64,000 nucleotides of DNA from Pseudomonas neuropathica. Lineage in GTDB: Bacteria > Pseudomonadota > Gammaproteobacteria > Pseudomonadales > Pseudomonadaceae. The notes under the pieces were generated by a model. That model did no database searches, had not been told where the DNA came from, and was given only the letters and a program-made list of their open reading frames with translations. Shown one piece after another: positions 7,870 to 17,099 of the stretch. A program made the position numbers and the translations under genes. How positions within the stretch are numbered: the stretch's first letter is position 1; each line of letters starts with the position of its first letter. Location: NCBI RefSeq assembly GCF_015461835.1, contig NZ_JACOPX010000004.1, positions 124,001-188,000 of the forward strand, in the 5' to 3' direction.

Positions 7870-8025
7870 CTACTTCGATTTCTGAGCGGGCTTGCGGCCC
7901 ATGTCTGTTTTTGGCTCTTTGTCGACAGTCGTTGTGGTGGTTTTCCCACCTTTGCGACCTGCTTCAGAGGCCTTCGTTCGATCGTTGGCGAAGTTTCCCG
8001 AGTTCGAGTTTCTTGAGTTAGGCAT
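7870..8025 (-). CDS. KGG-motif general stress protein, 51 aa
   Basis: The gene starts at ATG 8025 behind AGAGGTAGAG and ends TAG 7870-7872. The product MPNSRNSNSGNFANDRTKAS continues with EAGRKGGKTT, which is the KGG motif of the small GsiB/stress-induced family, then a Lys-rich tail GRKPAQKSK. Such proteins are hydrophilic and accumulate under stress or starvation. It is convergent with nothing and lies just upstream of the DUF4142 gene on the same strand (76 bp). Confidence 0.9.
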   Translation of the reverse strand: MPNSRNSNSGNFANDRTKASEAGRKGGKTTTTTVDKEPKTDMGRKPAQKSK

Positions 8026-8141
8026 GATTCTCTACCTCTTGGTAATGATCGTGGCGAGCAGGTGCCCGCCTAGATTGAGAATTTCCTGGCCGGCAAAGGT
8101 TTAGAAAAGTTGCCGTTGCTGCGACGAACGGCGCTGCTTTG

Positions 8142-9491
8142 TCAGCCGTTGAGCGCGTGGTGGTTCAAGCGTTTGGCGGCGTACATCGCCTGATCGGCAT
8201 GGCGGAACAATTGTTGCTCCTCACTGCCGTTTTCCGGATAGCGGGCGACGCCGATACTGGGTTCGATGTGCAGGTTGCGGCCATCGAGACGCATCGGTTG
8301 CACCAGCACCTGTCGGATTTTTTCCGCCACTCCGTCAGCATCTTCCGCAGCCTGAACACTGTGCAGCAGGACGACAAATTCATCGCCCCCCATTCGGGCA
8401 ACGGTGTCGGTTTCCCGCACACAACCCTTGAGGCGGTTGGCCACGGTTTGCAGGAGCATGTCGCCGACCGCATGGCCGAAGGTGTCGTTGACCTGTTTGA
8501 AGCGATCCAGATCGACATACAGCAAAGCCATGTGCCCGGACTGCTCACGAGCATTGGCTAAAGCAGCCTTGAAGCGATCACGCAGCAATTCACGATTGGG
8601 CAGTTGCGTCAGTTGATCGTACTGCGCCATGCGCCGCAGGCGGGCGTGCAATTGCTGACGCTCAATGGCGGTGGCGACCTGGGCGCAGACGTATTGCAGC
8701 AGTTCCTTGTCCTGCTCGGTGTAGCGTTCGCCGCCGGGCAGGCTTTTGACGATCAAGGCGCCGATGGTGCCGTTCTTCGAGTTCAACGGCACACCGAGCC
8801 AGCAAGGCGCGTTCTGCCCGGCCACCAGTTCGGCGAAATCGGCTGGGGAATCCGGGCTGTCTGGCGTCAGCAGAATCGGTTGGCCGCTGCGAATGACCTC
8901 CGTGCACAGACGTCCGGTGACGGTCCCCGGCTGCTCGGGCTGCAATTCGTGATCGTCGACGTGATAAGGAAAATTCAGTTGTGCGCAGTGCTCGTCGTAC
9001 AGCGCCACGGAGAAATTCATCGCCGGTAACCATTCGCCGATGATCAGATGAATACGCTTGAACAGCGCCAGCAGATCTTCCGCCGCATGGGCTGCTTCGG
9101 AAATCGCGTACAACGCCGCCTGCCGCGACTCGGCCAGCTTGCGCTCGGTGATGTCGCGCGCCACGGCGATGCGCAATTGATCGACTTCCGACCAGCGCGC
9201 CGACCAGAGGATATGCACGACGCTGCCGTCCTTGCGCAGGTAACGGTTTTCAAAGTTGAGTTTGGGTTCGCCACCCATGATTTCGTTGGCGGCAGCCAGA
9301 GTGCGCTGACGATCCGCCGGGTGCACCAGCTCGATCATTTGCCGGCCGATCAACTCTTCAGGCGAATAACCGAAAACACGCTCGCAGGCGGCACTGACAA
9401 AAACGAAGCGACCCTGCTTGTCGACCGCGCAAACGGCGTCCAGCAACAGATCGATAAAACTCGCCAACGGCGCGGAATTTCGGCTTTCCAT
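8142..9491 (-). CDS. PAS-GAF-GGDEF diguanylate cyclase, 449 aa
   Basis: Domain order: PAS (about residues 8-125, with GYSPEELIGR and ARDITERK at its end), GAF (about 140-280) and GGDEF (about 290-449). The active-site loop MGGDEF is intact, so it should make c-di-GMP from GTP. RETD, five residues before it, is the RxxD inhibitory site, so product feedback is expected. There is no EAL domain, signal peptide or membrane helix, so it is a cytosolic sensor. The PAS and GAF ligands cannot be told. Only a weak ribosome site precedes ATG 9491. Confidence 0.92.
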   Translation of the reverse strand: MESRNSAPLASFIDLLLDAVCAVDKQGRFVFVSAACERVFGYSPEELIGRQMIELVHPADRQRTLAAANEIMGGEPKLNFENRYLRKDGSVVHILWSARWSEVDQLRIAVARDITERKLAESRQAALYAISEAAHAAEDLLALFKRIHLIIGEWLPAMNFSVALYDEHCAQLNFPYHVDDHELQPEQPGTVTGRLCTEVIRSGQPILLTPDSPDSPADFAELVAGQNAPCWLGVPLNSKNGTIGALIVKSLPGGERYTEQDKELLQYVCAQVATAIERQQLHARLRRMAQYDQLTQLPNRELLRDRFKAALANAREQSGHMALLYVDLDRFKQVNDTFGHAVGDMLLQTVANRLKGCVRETDTVARMGGDEFVVLLHSVQAAEDADGVAEKIRQVLVQPMRLDGRNLHIEPSIGVARYPENGSEEQQLFRHADQAMYAAKRLNHHALNG

Positions 9492-9570
9492 GGTTCAGCG
9501 TGGGTGTCCGGGTAATGCAGCACTGATCAACCTTCCCTGACCTCGTGATTGCGCCTCCCTGCACTCACTT

Positions 9571-10209
9571 TCAAGCCTTGTTCGGCATCAGCCCCGGCAG
9601 CGCATGCATCAGCGCGTTGATGGCGAAACCGATAAACATCACGCCGCACAAGCGGGTGATAAGCAACTCATGACGCTGATACAGCGTGCGTACCCGTTGC
9701 GCGCCCACCACGCCAATCAGAATAGCGTAGGCCAGCAGGCCGCCGAGGAAACTCAGGGCAATCAACGCCGGCAACATCGACCAGTTGAGCAGTTCGGCGC
9801 GGCTCGACAGCAGCGCGGTGAAGGTCGCGACCGCCACCGGATAGGCCTTGGGATTGGTCAAGCCGAACAGAATGCCGTGCCAGAACGGCTTGCGCGCCGC
9901 GCCCTGCGGCTCGTCACCGTTGCGACGCTGGGCGCGCACCGCGCGCCAGCCGAGCCAGAACAGGTACACACCGCTGAGCACACCGAGCACATCAAACGCG
10001 GTGCTGCCGATTTCCCGGGCGCCAACAATGGCGATCAGCGCCGTGCTGCACCAGACCACATCACCGAGCAGGTGCCCGCAAAGAAACCCCGCCCCGGCCC
10101 GCCGCCCGTGGGCTGCACCGATGCCGAACACCGCCAGCACACCCGGCCCTGGCGTAATGCCGTAAATGAAACCCGAGGCCAGCACGGCCATTAGCAACGA
10201 TGGAGTCAT
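9571..10209 (-). CDS. LysE/RhtB family exporter, 212 aa
   Basis: A small membrane protein with about six helices and the LysE-family N-terminal signature YGITPGPGVLAVFGIGAAHGRR (about residues 15-36). Members export amino acids or related metabolites from the cytoplasm. The substrate cannot be assigned. Length (212) is typical. It is separated by 60 bp from fosA upstream on the same strand and may be independently transcribed. Confidence 0.88.
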   Translation of the reverse strand: MTPSLLMAVLASGFIYGITPGPGVLAVFGIGAAHGRRAGAGFLCGHLLGDVVWCSTALIAIVGAREIGSTAFDVLGVLSGVYLFWLGWRAVRAQRRNGDEPQGAARKPFWHGILFGLTNPKAYPVAVATFTALLSSRAELLNWSMLPALIALSFLGGLLAYAILIGVVGAQRVRTLYQRHELLITRLCGVMFIGFAINALMHALPGLMPNKA

Positions 10210-10269
10210 GGAAAACCTGCAAGCGCCAGAACACGTGGCCGCCAGTCTATAACAGACAAATGTGTCTGA

Positions 10270-10686
10270 TCATGACTCGTCGTAAAAACGCATGCCGGCG
10301 TACGGTTTTTGCCGACACGCCGACAGCCGTGAAGCGAGATCGCCGACATGGGCTTCGAGCTTGTGGCCATCGGGGTCGAGGAAGTAGAACGATGCACCTT
10401 CGCTGCGGTTATCGCGCCATTCCAGCACGTTCGCGGCTTTTAGCTTCTTCACGAAACTTTGAAAATCGACTGCATTGAGGCTGAAAGCGTAATGGGTGTA
10501 ATCGGCGCACGGTTGACTCGAGCGCAGCGGATCAAACGACAGACACAACCACAACCCCGGCAGCGACAGGTAGGCACCGGCGTCCCACGTAGCTTCCACG
10601 CGCAACTGCAACACATCGCGATAGAACGCCAGACTGCGATTCAAATCGCTGACCGCGAGGGTCAGATGGTTGAGGCCGGTGAGCAT
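10270..10686 (-). CDS. fosA: FosA-type fosfomycin resistance glutathione transferase, 138 aa
   Basis: A vicinal-oxygen-chelate (glyoxalase) fold protein with the FosA pattern: [19 protein letters not shown] (metal His 7), CADYTHYAF (His near 64), [16 protein letters not shown] (Glu near 110), and the SEGASFYF potassium-loop-like region. FosA adds glutathione to the fosfomycin epoxide. Length 138 is close to the 135 of plasmid FosA. The start ATG lies 4 bp after the TGA of the upstream gene, so it is probably translationally coupled to two genes for secreted proteins of unknown function. Confidence 0.9.
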   Translation of the reverse strand: MLTGLNHLTLAVSDLNRSLAFYRDVLQLRVEATWDAGAYLSLPGLWLCLSFDPLRSSQPCADYTHYAFSLNAVDFQSFVKKLKAANVLEWRDNRSEGASFYFLDPDGHKLEAHVGDLASRLSACRQKPYAGMRFYDES

Positions 10687-10690
10687 GCGG

Positions 10691-11416
10691 TCAGTAACCT
10701 CTGAGGTCTTCGGGGACGATGTATTGCTGGCCGTCGTAGGTCAGGGTGATCTGTTTTTGCTTCAGGCGAGTGGTATTGGAAACGCAGTCTTTACCCGATT
10801 GAGTATTTTTCATTTTGCTGCCGCTGGTGGTGACGATCAAATCAGCCAGACCATGATGGCTGGAAGGACCGATCTCGACGGTTCGGCGAATCGTCTTTGT
10901 GTAGCCTTCGCAATCATTCATGAACTCACCGTTGCTCTTGGCGACCACCAAGCCCTCCAACACCGGACGCAATTCATTGCCTTCGCGAACATACAGCGCC
11001 AGATCGGTCTTCTCATAGGGAATGGCGTGGGAACTGTGCGCGAACTTTGAACGCAGACCGAAAGCCCGAACTTCCGGCGCCAGTCGATAACGGGCGGTGT
11101 CGATGCGCAGATCCTCAAAGCGCACGGCATCGGAGTTGTAAGCGCCCGGTTTACGGTAAGTGGCGATGGGGTTGTAAGTGCTGGCGTTGACGATCGACAG
11201 ATCCAGATCGAACACCCCGGCATCATCGTCGCCGGCGTCGGCAAGGTAGGTGGATTTGACCGCGATCGCCTGATTCTGCACGGCGGGCCAGACTTTGCAG
11301 CGCGACAGGGATTTGCCGTCGAAGTCTTTGGTCTGGCAGGCGGCCTGGGCTTGGGCGGCCATCGTTAAAAGGCCCATCGCGATGAAAGAGCCCAGCAATG
11401 TAGTACGCGAGAACAT
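10691..11416 (-). CDS. Secreted hypothetical protein, paralogue 1, 241 aa
   Basis: A signal peptide ([22 protein letters not shown]) precedes a domain shared with the next gene upstream: [36 protein letters not shown], [67 protein letters not shown]. No family is recognised. Cysteines in both paralogues suggest disulfides. I choose ATG 11416 (AAGGAAG upstream) over 11440. It is coupled to fosA (4-bp gap). The protein acts in the periplasm or outside; its role is unknown. Confidence 0.8.
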   Translation of the reverse strand: MFSRTTLLGSFIAMGLLTMAAQAQAACQTKDFDGKSLSRCKVWPAVQNQAIAVKSTYLADAGDDDAGVFDLDLSIVNASTYNPIATYRKPGAYNSDAVRFEDLRIDTARYRLAPEVRAFGLRSKFAHSSHAIPYEKTDLALYVREGNELRPVLEGLVVAKSNGEFMNDCEGYTKTIRRTVEIGPSSHHGLADLIVTTSGSKMKNTQSGKDCVSNTTRLKQKQITLTYDGQQYIVPEDLRGY

Positions 11417-11445
11417 GATTCTTCCTTGAGTAAAAGTCATCGGTC

Positions 11446-12180
11446 TTAGAGGCCTTTGAAATCTTCAGGCATTACGTAGTTTTTGCCGTCATAGCGAAGT
11501 GTCGTCAAGAGCGGTTTTTGCGTGACGGTATTGGATACACACGCCTCGCCCTCGCCCTCGCCAACGGTCGAACTACGGGTCGTTTTGATCATCAGATCGG
11601 CATAGCCATGGCTGCTGGTCTTGGCCAGAGCCACGGTTCGCGTAGTCTCGTAGCGCTCTCCCGCACAATTGCCATCCCACTCCCCGCCATATTCATAAAC
11701 CACCAACCGATCCATTACCGGACGCAATGCGTTGCCGTCTTTCACATAGAGCGACAACCAGGTTTGATCCAGAGGATTCACGCGCGAAGAGCCTTTGAAC
11801 CGTACTCGCACGCCAAAGGCCTGCAATTGCGGCGCGAGCTTATAGCGCGCGGTATCGAATTTCAGTTCATCAAGCGCGATGGCATCCACAGAGAATGCCG
11901 AGGGCTGAAAAAAGCTCGCTAACGGCTTTGAATCTCCGCTCGCCACCAAGGACAAGCGCAGGTCGTAAAACCCCACAGTCCCTGACTCGCCATACACCGG
12001 ATCGGGCGAGAAGTTGGCGGCGGCGGTGAGCGTCAGTCCGGGATACGCCGGCCAGTCCTTGCAGAGGGAAAAATCCATCTCATGCGCCGTGGGTGCCGGC
12101 GTGCAATCGGCCAATGCCTGCCCTGCCAGCAACCACCCGCACAATGCCGCACACCCGATCCAGCCAGACTTCATTGTCAC
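11446..12180 (-). CDS. Secreted hypothetical protein, paralogue 2, 244 aa
   Basis: A signal peptide (IGCAALCGWLLAGQALADC) and the same domain as its downstream neighbour: LCKDWPAYPGLTLT, FYDLRLSLVASG, DELKFDTARYKLAPQLQAFGVR, SLYVKDGNALRPVMDRLVV, ACVSNTVTQKPLLTTLRYDGKN, and YVMPEDFKGL at the C-terminus. The pair therefore arose by tandem duplication. GTG 12180 is 6 bp after GGAG; an ATG two codons on is an alternative start. It is 29 bp upstream of paralogue 1 and leads the operon that ends with fosA. Function unknown. Confidence 0.8.
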   Translation of the reverse strand: MTMKSGWIGCAALCGWLLAGQALADCTPAPTAHEMDFSLCKDWPAYPGLTLTAAANFSPDPVYGESGTVGFYDLRLSLVASGDSKPLASFFQPSAFSVDAIALDELKFDTARYKLAPQLQAFGVRVRFKGSSRVNPLDQTWLSLYVKDGNALRPVMDRLVVYEYGGEWDGNCAGERYETTRTVALAKTSSHGYADLMIKTTRSSTVGEGEGEACVSNTVTQKPLLTTLRYDGKNYVMPEDFKGL

Positions 12181-12546
12181 TTCCCGCTCCTTGATTATTT
12201 TTTCAGCCGCGCACTATCCCCTGCTGTATCGGCCCTTTCAACCGAATCATCAGTAGACCAAAGCGCATTTCCCGTTTGGTAGCGAGAAGCAGTTGACGGC
12301 GTCGCGGGTGGCGGGGCGATGTTGGTGATCGCGGCGGTGGTGTTGATTCGGATGCTTGAGAGAAACGGACTGGCTGTTTGCTGATGTCATGAATCCATGA
12401 TTTTTCTGCGTCTGAAAGTCAGTCTTCGCGAGCAAGCTCGCTCCCACAGGAAAATGCATTTCAACTGGGAAATGCGATCAACTGTGGGAGCGAGCTTGCT
12501 CGCGAAGAGGCCAGCCCCTTCAGCGAAGGCTTGTCAGCCCTCCCCG
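12181..12546. other. Intergenic region: promoter side of the fosA operon plus a REP pair
   Basis: The part next to 12180 is A+T-richer (TTGATTATTTTTTCAG on the plus strand) and probably holds the operon promoter. A stretch at 12270-12370 has short open frames on both strands without convincing start sites. The remainder is the REP pair described separately. Confidence 0.4.
12423..12507. repeat. REP pair, GGGAGCGAGCTTGCTCGCGA family
   Basis: Two inverted copies of the unit CTTCGCGAGCAAGCTCGCTC facing each other around a 30-bp spacer. Confidence 0.95.
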
Positions 12547-13824
12547 TCAGTCCGCTACCGTCAACAATCGCACCAGATGAGCGGCTTCATTTCTCTGCCC
12601 CAGCACCAGCACTGACGACTCCTGCAGACAGGCATCCTGCGCAATCCACTCGATACCGGCGGCGCCTTCGACATCAAATGCAGGATCCACGGCGCCATCG
12701 ACCAAAAAGCCTCCGGTGAGTAAGCGTCGTTCACCGTCCGAGGTCTGTCCGACCGTGACGATTCTCGGGCCGGGGGAGTCATTCAGCGCGAACCCTGCGC
12801 TCCAGCTTTTAAGATCCAGTGGCCGCGTTGCGGTAGTAATGACTGGCGCACCGCCGTTGAATGCTGGATCAAACTCACCGTCGCGGGTGATCCCGCTGAT
12901 GAAGCCATGCTGATGCTTGTCCCCGGCGGACGACTCGACGGCCGATCCCATCAACAACAAGCGCTGCGCCGATTGCCCAACGATGCGATTCACCGAGCTT
13001 TCGAGCGTTGCGCCGGCATTGTGCAGATTCAGCAGCAGCGTGCCTTTCTCGCCGAACGACTCAGCAACCTGCCCGGAACTGTCGTAAGCCATGACCAGCC
13101 CCTGATTGGTCACTTCGGTCTTGCCATGGACAAGAATCTGCCCACCGTCCAACTGCGTGATCCCGTGCAACGTGATCGCCACACCTGGAAGCGTCAGAGG
13201 TATCCAGCCATTTTCAGCGAAATCGCCATCATTCCTGCCGTCCAGAAAGAAACGCGCCAACAACCCGCTACCCCCTTGGGAGGTGACGAAAAGCAATCTG
13301 TCCGGCATCGATTTCGCTGGAGTGGATTGCGCCAATATCAAGCGGCCGCCCGTGGCATTGTTCAGCACGGGAACACGCATCGGCACGACTCGGTAGCCAG
13401 TCTGTCCATCACCAAACTCGGGATCGAGCGTACCGTCCGGTTTGAATCGAGCGATGATTTGCTCAAGCTTGCCTGCTGCATCTGCAAGCACTGCGCACAA
13501 CCAGAACACGCCGCTCTCACCGACAGCCAGGTTCCCGCCTTGTGACAATCGCCCCCTGACAAACTGACCGCGAAGGTACCCGCCTTCGCCGAAGCTGGTA
13601 TCGAGATGACCGTCCGCGAGCAGTCGCGTCAGTCCGTAATGCGAGGCTCCCGATGCATCGATGACGGTCGTACTGACCATGATGTGTCCCGAAGGCAGCA
13701 CTGCGACACTTTTCCCGATGGTTTTGCGCGCGGCTGGAAACTGCAGTGTTTGCAGGCCCGAATGGGCAAAGGTCTGATCCAGCTCACCGGCTGATCGTGC
13801 TTTACGTGCATTGGCTTTCGGCAT
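12547..13824 (-). CDS. Delta-60 repeat (beta-propeller-like) protein, 425 aa
   Basis: About seven copies of the delta-60 pattern (G.LD..F...G) are visible, such as GELDQTFAHSGL, GHLDTSFGEGGYL, GTLDPEFGDGQTG and GEFDPAFNGGAP, spaced about 50-60 residues. The repeats probably build a beta-propeller. There is no signal peptide, so export (if any) is by another route. ATG 13824 is chosen because AAGGAGC precedes it; the frame extends to 13893 without one. It is divergent from an Ig-like protein gene across an A+T-rich 220-bp gap. Biological role unknown; adhesion or binding is a guess. Confidence 0.85.
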   Translation of the reverse strand: MPKANARKARSAGELDQTFAHSGLQTLQFPAARKTIGKSVAVLPSGHIMVSTTVIDASGASHYGLTRLLADGHLDTSFGEGGYLRGQFVRGRLSQGGNLAVGESGVFWLCAVLADAAGKLEQIIARFKPDGTLDPEFGDGQTGYRVVPMRVPVLNNATGGRLILAQSTPAKSMPDRLLFVTSQGGSGLLARFFLDGRNDGDFAENGWIPLTLPGVAITLHGITQLDGGQILVHGKTEVTNQGLVMAYDSSGQVAESFGEKGTLLLNLHNAGATLESSVNRIVGQSAQRLLLMGSAVESSAGDKHQHGFISGITRDGEFDPAFNGGAPVITTATRPLDLKSWSAGFALNDSPGPRIVTVGQTSDGERRLLTGGFLVDGAVDPAFDVEGAAGIEWIAQDACLQESSVLVLGQRNEAAHLVRLLTVAD

Positions 13825-14044
13825 GTTCGCGTGCTCCTTGAGAGATCGGAGTCGACCCCCGTTGTCAGAGCATTCGATCCGAAGCAGCCACACCAGACAA
13901 CTGACAGAAATGACAGTTTTTTAGAAGAAAACGAAATTACCGATCAAGTAAAAAAAGCTAAAAAACTGGTAGTTTTTACAGGTTCGAAACGAAATTCCTC
14001 ATGCCAGTCTCTCGACTCAAATTCAGCCCGAAACGAGAAGAGCA

Positions 14045-14647
14045 ATGAGCATGCCCGACGAGCAGAATACCCAACCAGCCCCGCCGACCATCACGCTCCC
14101 CGAAGAGGGCAGCACCACGGGGCCTGCAACACTGTTGCTCGGCAGCGGTATACCGGGTGCGCTGGTGCAGGTTTGGAACATTGAAAACACACATTCGCTC
14201 GGAGGTGGACAGGTCAGCGCAAATGGACGATGGGCGTTTAGCATCAGCGGTGCACAGTTTCCGGGGCAGCAGGGGATTCGCGCCCACCAGACGTGGCAAG
14301 GCATCAAGTCAGACTGGAGTGAGGAGCGCAAATATACCGTGCGGTTGCGGCCCGATATCGACGTCCCGGTGATTTCCGAACCGCAAGAGGGAGCACAGGT
14401 AGATGCGGTTCCGGTCTTTTCGGGTGATGTCACACAGGCCACAGGCTTCGTTAACATTTTCGATCTGGACACCGGCCTTGAGATTGCCAGAGCCAATGTG
14501 GACAGCACCCGGCAATGGCGTACTCAGGTGACGCAGCCCTTACCTGCCGGACAGTGCCGGACGTCCGCCGTTCACAACATCGATGGCAAGGTTTCAGACT
14601 GGGGGCGCGTTCGAACCTTTACGGTGACCGTAAACGGCAAAACCTGA
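14045..14647 (+). CDS. Two-domain Ig-like protein, 200 aa
   Basis: Two similar beta-rich domains are visible (about residues 12-100 and 105-197). Each has a PxITxPxxGS/PVISEPQEGA start, a VQVWNIENT/VNIFDLDTG strand and a KSDWSEERKYTV/KVSDWGRVRTFTV end. This is the layout of bacterial Ig-like repeats found in Pseudomonas surface proteins. No signal peptide or anchor is seen. The start ATG at 14045 follows GAGAAGAGCA; a second ATG two codons on is possible. It is divergent from the delta-60 gene, and the A+T-rich DNA between them likely holds both promoters. Confidence 0.75.
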   Translation: MSMPDEQNTQPAPPTITLPEEGSTTGPATLLLGSGIPGALVQVWNIENTHSLGGGQVSANGRWAFSISGAQFPGQQGIRAHQTWQGIKSDWSEERKYTVRLRPDIDVPVISEPQEGAQVDAVPVFSGDVTQATGFVNIFDLDTGLEIARANVDSTRQWRTQVTQPLPAGQCRTSAVHNIDGKVSDWGRVRTFTVTVNGKT

Positions 14648-14675
14648 CGTTCAAGACTTTCACCCAGTCTGCTCC

Positions 14676-15824
14676 TCAAAACGCGTTGCGAAAAATCTCC
14701 TCGATCTGGCGCTGATCCGCCGCCCGAGGATTGGTCAAACCGCAGGCGTCTTTCAGCGCATTGCTGGCGAGTACCGGAATATCACTGAGCTTGACGCCAA
14801 GTTCACGCAAGCCTCCGGGGATCTCGACATCCTTGGCCAGGCAGCGGATCGCATTGATCGCCGCCTGCGCGCCCTCTTCGGCACTGAAACCGCGAATGTC
14901 CGCCCCCATGGCGTGGGCCACATCGGTCAGCCGCTCGGCACACACCAGCGCGTTGAAGGTCTGCACGTGGGGCAGCAGCACGGCGTTGCACACACCATGG
15001 GGCAAGTCGTAGAAACCGCCCAACTGATGCGCCATCGCATGCACGTAACCGAGCGAGGCATTGTTGAAGGCCATGCCGGCGAGGAACTGCGCGTACGCCA
15101 TGTTTTCCCGTGCGGCGAGGTCACTGCCGTCGCGCACAGCCAGGCGCAGGTTGTTGCTGATCAGACTCATGGCTTTCAGGGCGCAGGCGTCGGTGATCGG
15201 GTTGGCGGCGGTCGAGACATAAGCCTCGATGGCGTGGGTCAGCGCATCCATGCCGGTGGCGGCGGTCAGGCCTTTGGGCATGGCGAGCATCAGCGCCGGG
15301 TCGTTGACCGACAGCAGCGGCGTGACATTACGGTCGACGATGGCCATTTTCACGTGGCGCGATTCGTCGGTGATGATGCAAAACCTGGTCATCTCGCTGG
15401 CGGTGCCGGCGGTGGTATTGATCGCGATCAGCGGCAGCTGCGGCTTGCTCGATTGGTCGACGCCCTCGTAATCGCGAATCTGCCCGCCATTGGTCGCGCA
15501 CAGGGCAATGCCTTTAGCGCAGTCGTGCGGCGAACCGCCGCCCAGCGACACGACGAAATCGCAGCAACTTTCCTTGAGCAGCCCCAGACCCGACTCGACA
15601 TTGGCGATGCTCGGGTTCGGTTTGGCGCCGTCGAAAATCACCGAATCGATGTCCTGCATTGCCAGTTTCTCGGCAACCATCGTGGCCACGCCGGCCTTGG
15701 CCAGACCTGTGTCAGTGACGATCAGCGCCTTGCGAAAACCGTAGTTGCGAATCGCGACCATGGCCTCGTCGAGGCAGCCGCTGCCCATGATGTTGACCGC
15801 CGGAATGAAAAAGGTGCTGCTCAT
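14676..15824 (-). CDS. yiaY: Iron-containing alcohol dehydrogenase, YiaY/ErcA-like, 382 aa
   Basis: [12 protein letters not shown] at the N-terminus, [16 protein letters not shown] (NAD-binding GGGS region, about residues 96-111), the metal-ligand stretches [11 protein letters not shown] and [12 protein letters not shown], and overall length match group III (Fe) alcohol dehydrogenases very close to E. coli YiaY. It oxidises or reduces small alcohols and aldehydes with NAD(P). The start at 15824 has AGGAG 8 bp upstream; the much longer open frame to 16550 is antisense to the next gene and is not coding. In P. aeruginosa a related protein (ErcA) belongs to ethanol oxidation, but exa/erc genes are not in this window. 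Confidence 0.92.
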   Translation of the reverse strand: MSSTFFIPAVNIMGSGCLDEAMVAIRNYGFRKALIVTDTGLAKAGVATMVAEKLAMQDIDSVIFDGAKPNPSIANVESGLGLLKESCCDFVVSLGGGSPHDCAKGIALCATNGGQIRDYEGVDQSSKPQLPLIAINTTAGTASEMTRFCIITDESRHVKMAIVDRNVTPLLSVNDPALMLAMPKGLTAATGMDALTHAIEAYVSTAANPITDACALKAMSLISNNLRLAVRDGSDLAARENMAYAQFLAGMAFNNASLGYVHAMAHQLGGFYDLPHGVCNAVLLPHVQTFNALVCAERLTDVAHAMGADIRGFSAEEGAQAAINAIRCLAKDVEIPGGLRELGVKLSDIPVLASNALKDACGLTNPRAADQRQIEEIFRNAF

Positions 15825-15977
15825 CGTGCATCTCCTGACTGAGGCCGAATCGACTGCGCCGATCCGGCGGATGCACACAGGATCGACCGATCGGTCACGA
15901 CCGATGTTGATCTGGCTCAATGCCCGCTCGTGATAAAGTCGCCGCCCATCAGCCCTTTGTTTTGAGACGCCTGCGCA

Positions 15978-16997
15978 ATGACCGATTTTCTGGATGTCGA
16001 CGCCACCCTCGAAGACTGGAATGCCTTGCGCGCCACCAGCGACTTCAACGGCCTGCTGGTGGGCAATGGCGCCAGCCGCGCGGTGTGGGACGATTTCGGC
16101 TATGACTCGCTGTTCGAAAATGCCCGTACCGTGGAAGAAAAACCGCTGAGCGCATCGGAACTGGCGGTGTTTGACGCGATGCAGACGCGCAGTTTCGAAC
16201 AGGTGCTCGGTGCCTTGAAAACCACCAGCCGGGTCAACAAGGCCTTGGCCGTCAGCTCGGCGGCACCGCGCAATCGCTACTACGCGATCAAGGAAGCGCT
16301 GATCAACACCGTGCACGCCGTACACATTCCGTGGCGACTGGTGAAGCCTTCGACGCTGGCAACGTTGAACGAAGAACTGGCACGCTATCGCACGGTGTTC
16401 ACTACCAATTACGACCTGCTCAACTACTGGGCGCTGCAACACCAAAGCGACGCCATCGACGATCTGTTCAACAGCGCCAATGCGAGTTTTGATCTGAGCG
16501 AAACTGCCACCGACAAACCGCGCCTGTTGTACCTGCACGGTGGTCTGCATCTGGTGCGCAATCAGGACGGCACCGCGCGCAAACTGACCTCAACCGAAGG
16601 CACGCTGCTCGGCAGCTTCGCAATCAACAACACGCTCAAGACGCTGGATGACGTGCCGCTGTTCGTCACCGAAGGACCGAGTGCGGACAAACTCAAGACC
16701 ATTCGCAGCTCGGATTATCTGTCGTTCTGTTATCAGCAGTTATTGGGGCATGGCGACGGCTTGTGCATTTTTGGTCATGCGTTAGGCGAGCAGGATGCGC
16801 ACATCGTGCGGGCATTGCGCCTGGCGAAGCCGAAGGTGGTGGCGATCTCGATTTATCCGCGCAGTGCGGCGTTCATTCAGCATCAGAAGCGTCATTACGC
16901 GAAGGTGTTTGAGGGGACGGGCGTGGAGTTGCGGTTTTTTGATGCGAAGAGCCATGCGCTCGGCAATCCGAAGTTGTCGGTGCCGGTCGAGGTTTAG
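15978..16997 (+). CDS. DUF4917 protein with SIR2-like motifs, 339 aa
   Basis: The protein belongs to DUF4917. It shows a SIR2-like pattern: [16 protein letters not shown] (about residues 25-40, resembling the GAGxS NAD-binding turn), [12 protein letters not shown] (about 139-150, like TTNYD of SIR2 NADases), LLYLHGGLH (about 179-187, conserved His) and [16 protein letters not shown] (about 255-270, like the GYSLxDxHI end). No membrane segment or partner gene is present. Relatives of this fold in defence systems destroy NAD; whether this stand-alone gene does so is not known. Confidence 0.75.
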   Translation: MTDFLDVDATLEDWNALRATSDFNGLLVGNGASRAVWDDFGYDSLFENARTVEEKPLSASELAVFDAMQTRSFEQVLGALKTTSRVNKALAVSSAAPRNRYYAIKEALINTVHAVHIPWRLVKPSTLATLNEELARYRTVFTTNYDLLNYWALQHQSDAIDDLFNSANASFDLSETATDKPRLLYLHGGLHLVRNQDGTARKLTSTEGTLLGSFAINNTLKTLDDVPLFVTEGPSADKLKTIRSSDYLSFCYQQLLGHGDGLCIFGHALGEQDAHIVRALRLAKPKVVAISIYPRSAAFIQHQKRHYAKVFEGTGVELRFFDAKSHALGNPKLSVPVEV

Positions 16998-17013
16998 TGG
17001 TGAGGCTACCGAC

Positions 17014-17084
17014 GCTATCGCGAGCAGGCTCACTCCTACAGGGGATCGCATTTCAACTGTAGGAGTGAGCCTGCTCGCGATAGC
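17014..17084. repeat. REP pair, GTAGGAGTGAGCCTGCTCGC subfamily
   Basis: Two facing copies (CTATCGCGAGCAGGCTCACT and its complement) around a 15-bp spacer, between convergent genes. Confidence 0.95.
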
Positions 17085-17099
17085 TTTAGCCCAATCAAC

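Noticed and set aside
12250..12459. Minus-strand 69-codon frame
   Set aside because: Its N-terminal third is REP sequence; no ribosome site supports the internal ATG.
15825..16550. N-terminal extension of the yiaY frame to 624 codons
   Set aside because: The extra part is antisense to the DUF4917 gene, and yiaY has its own ATG with AGGAG at 15824.
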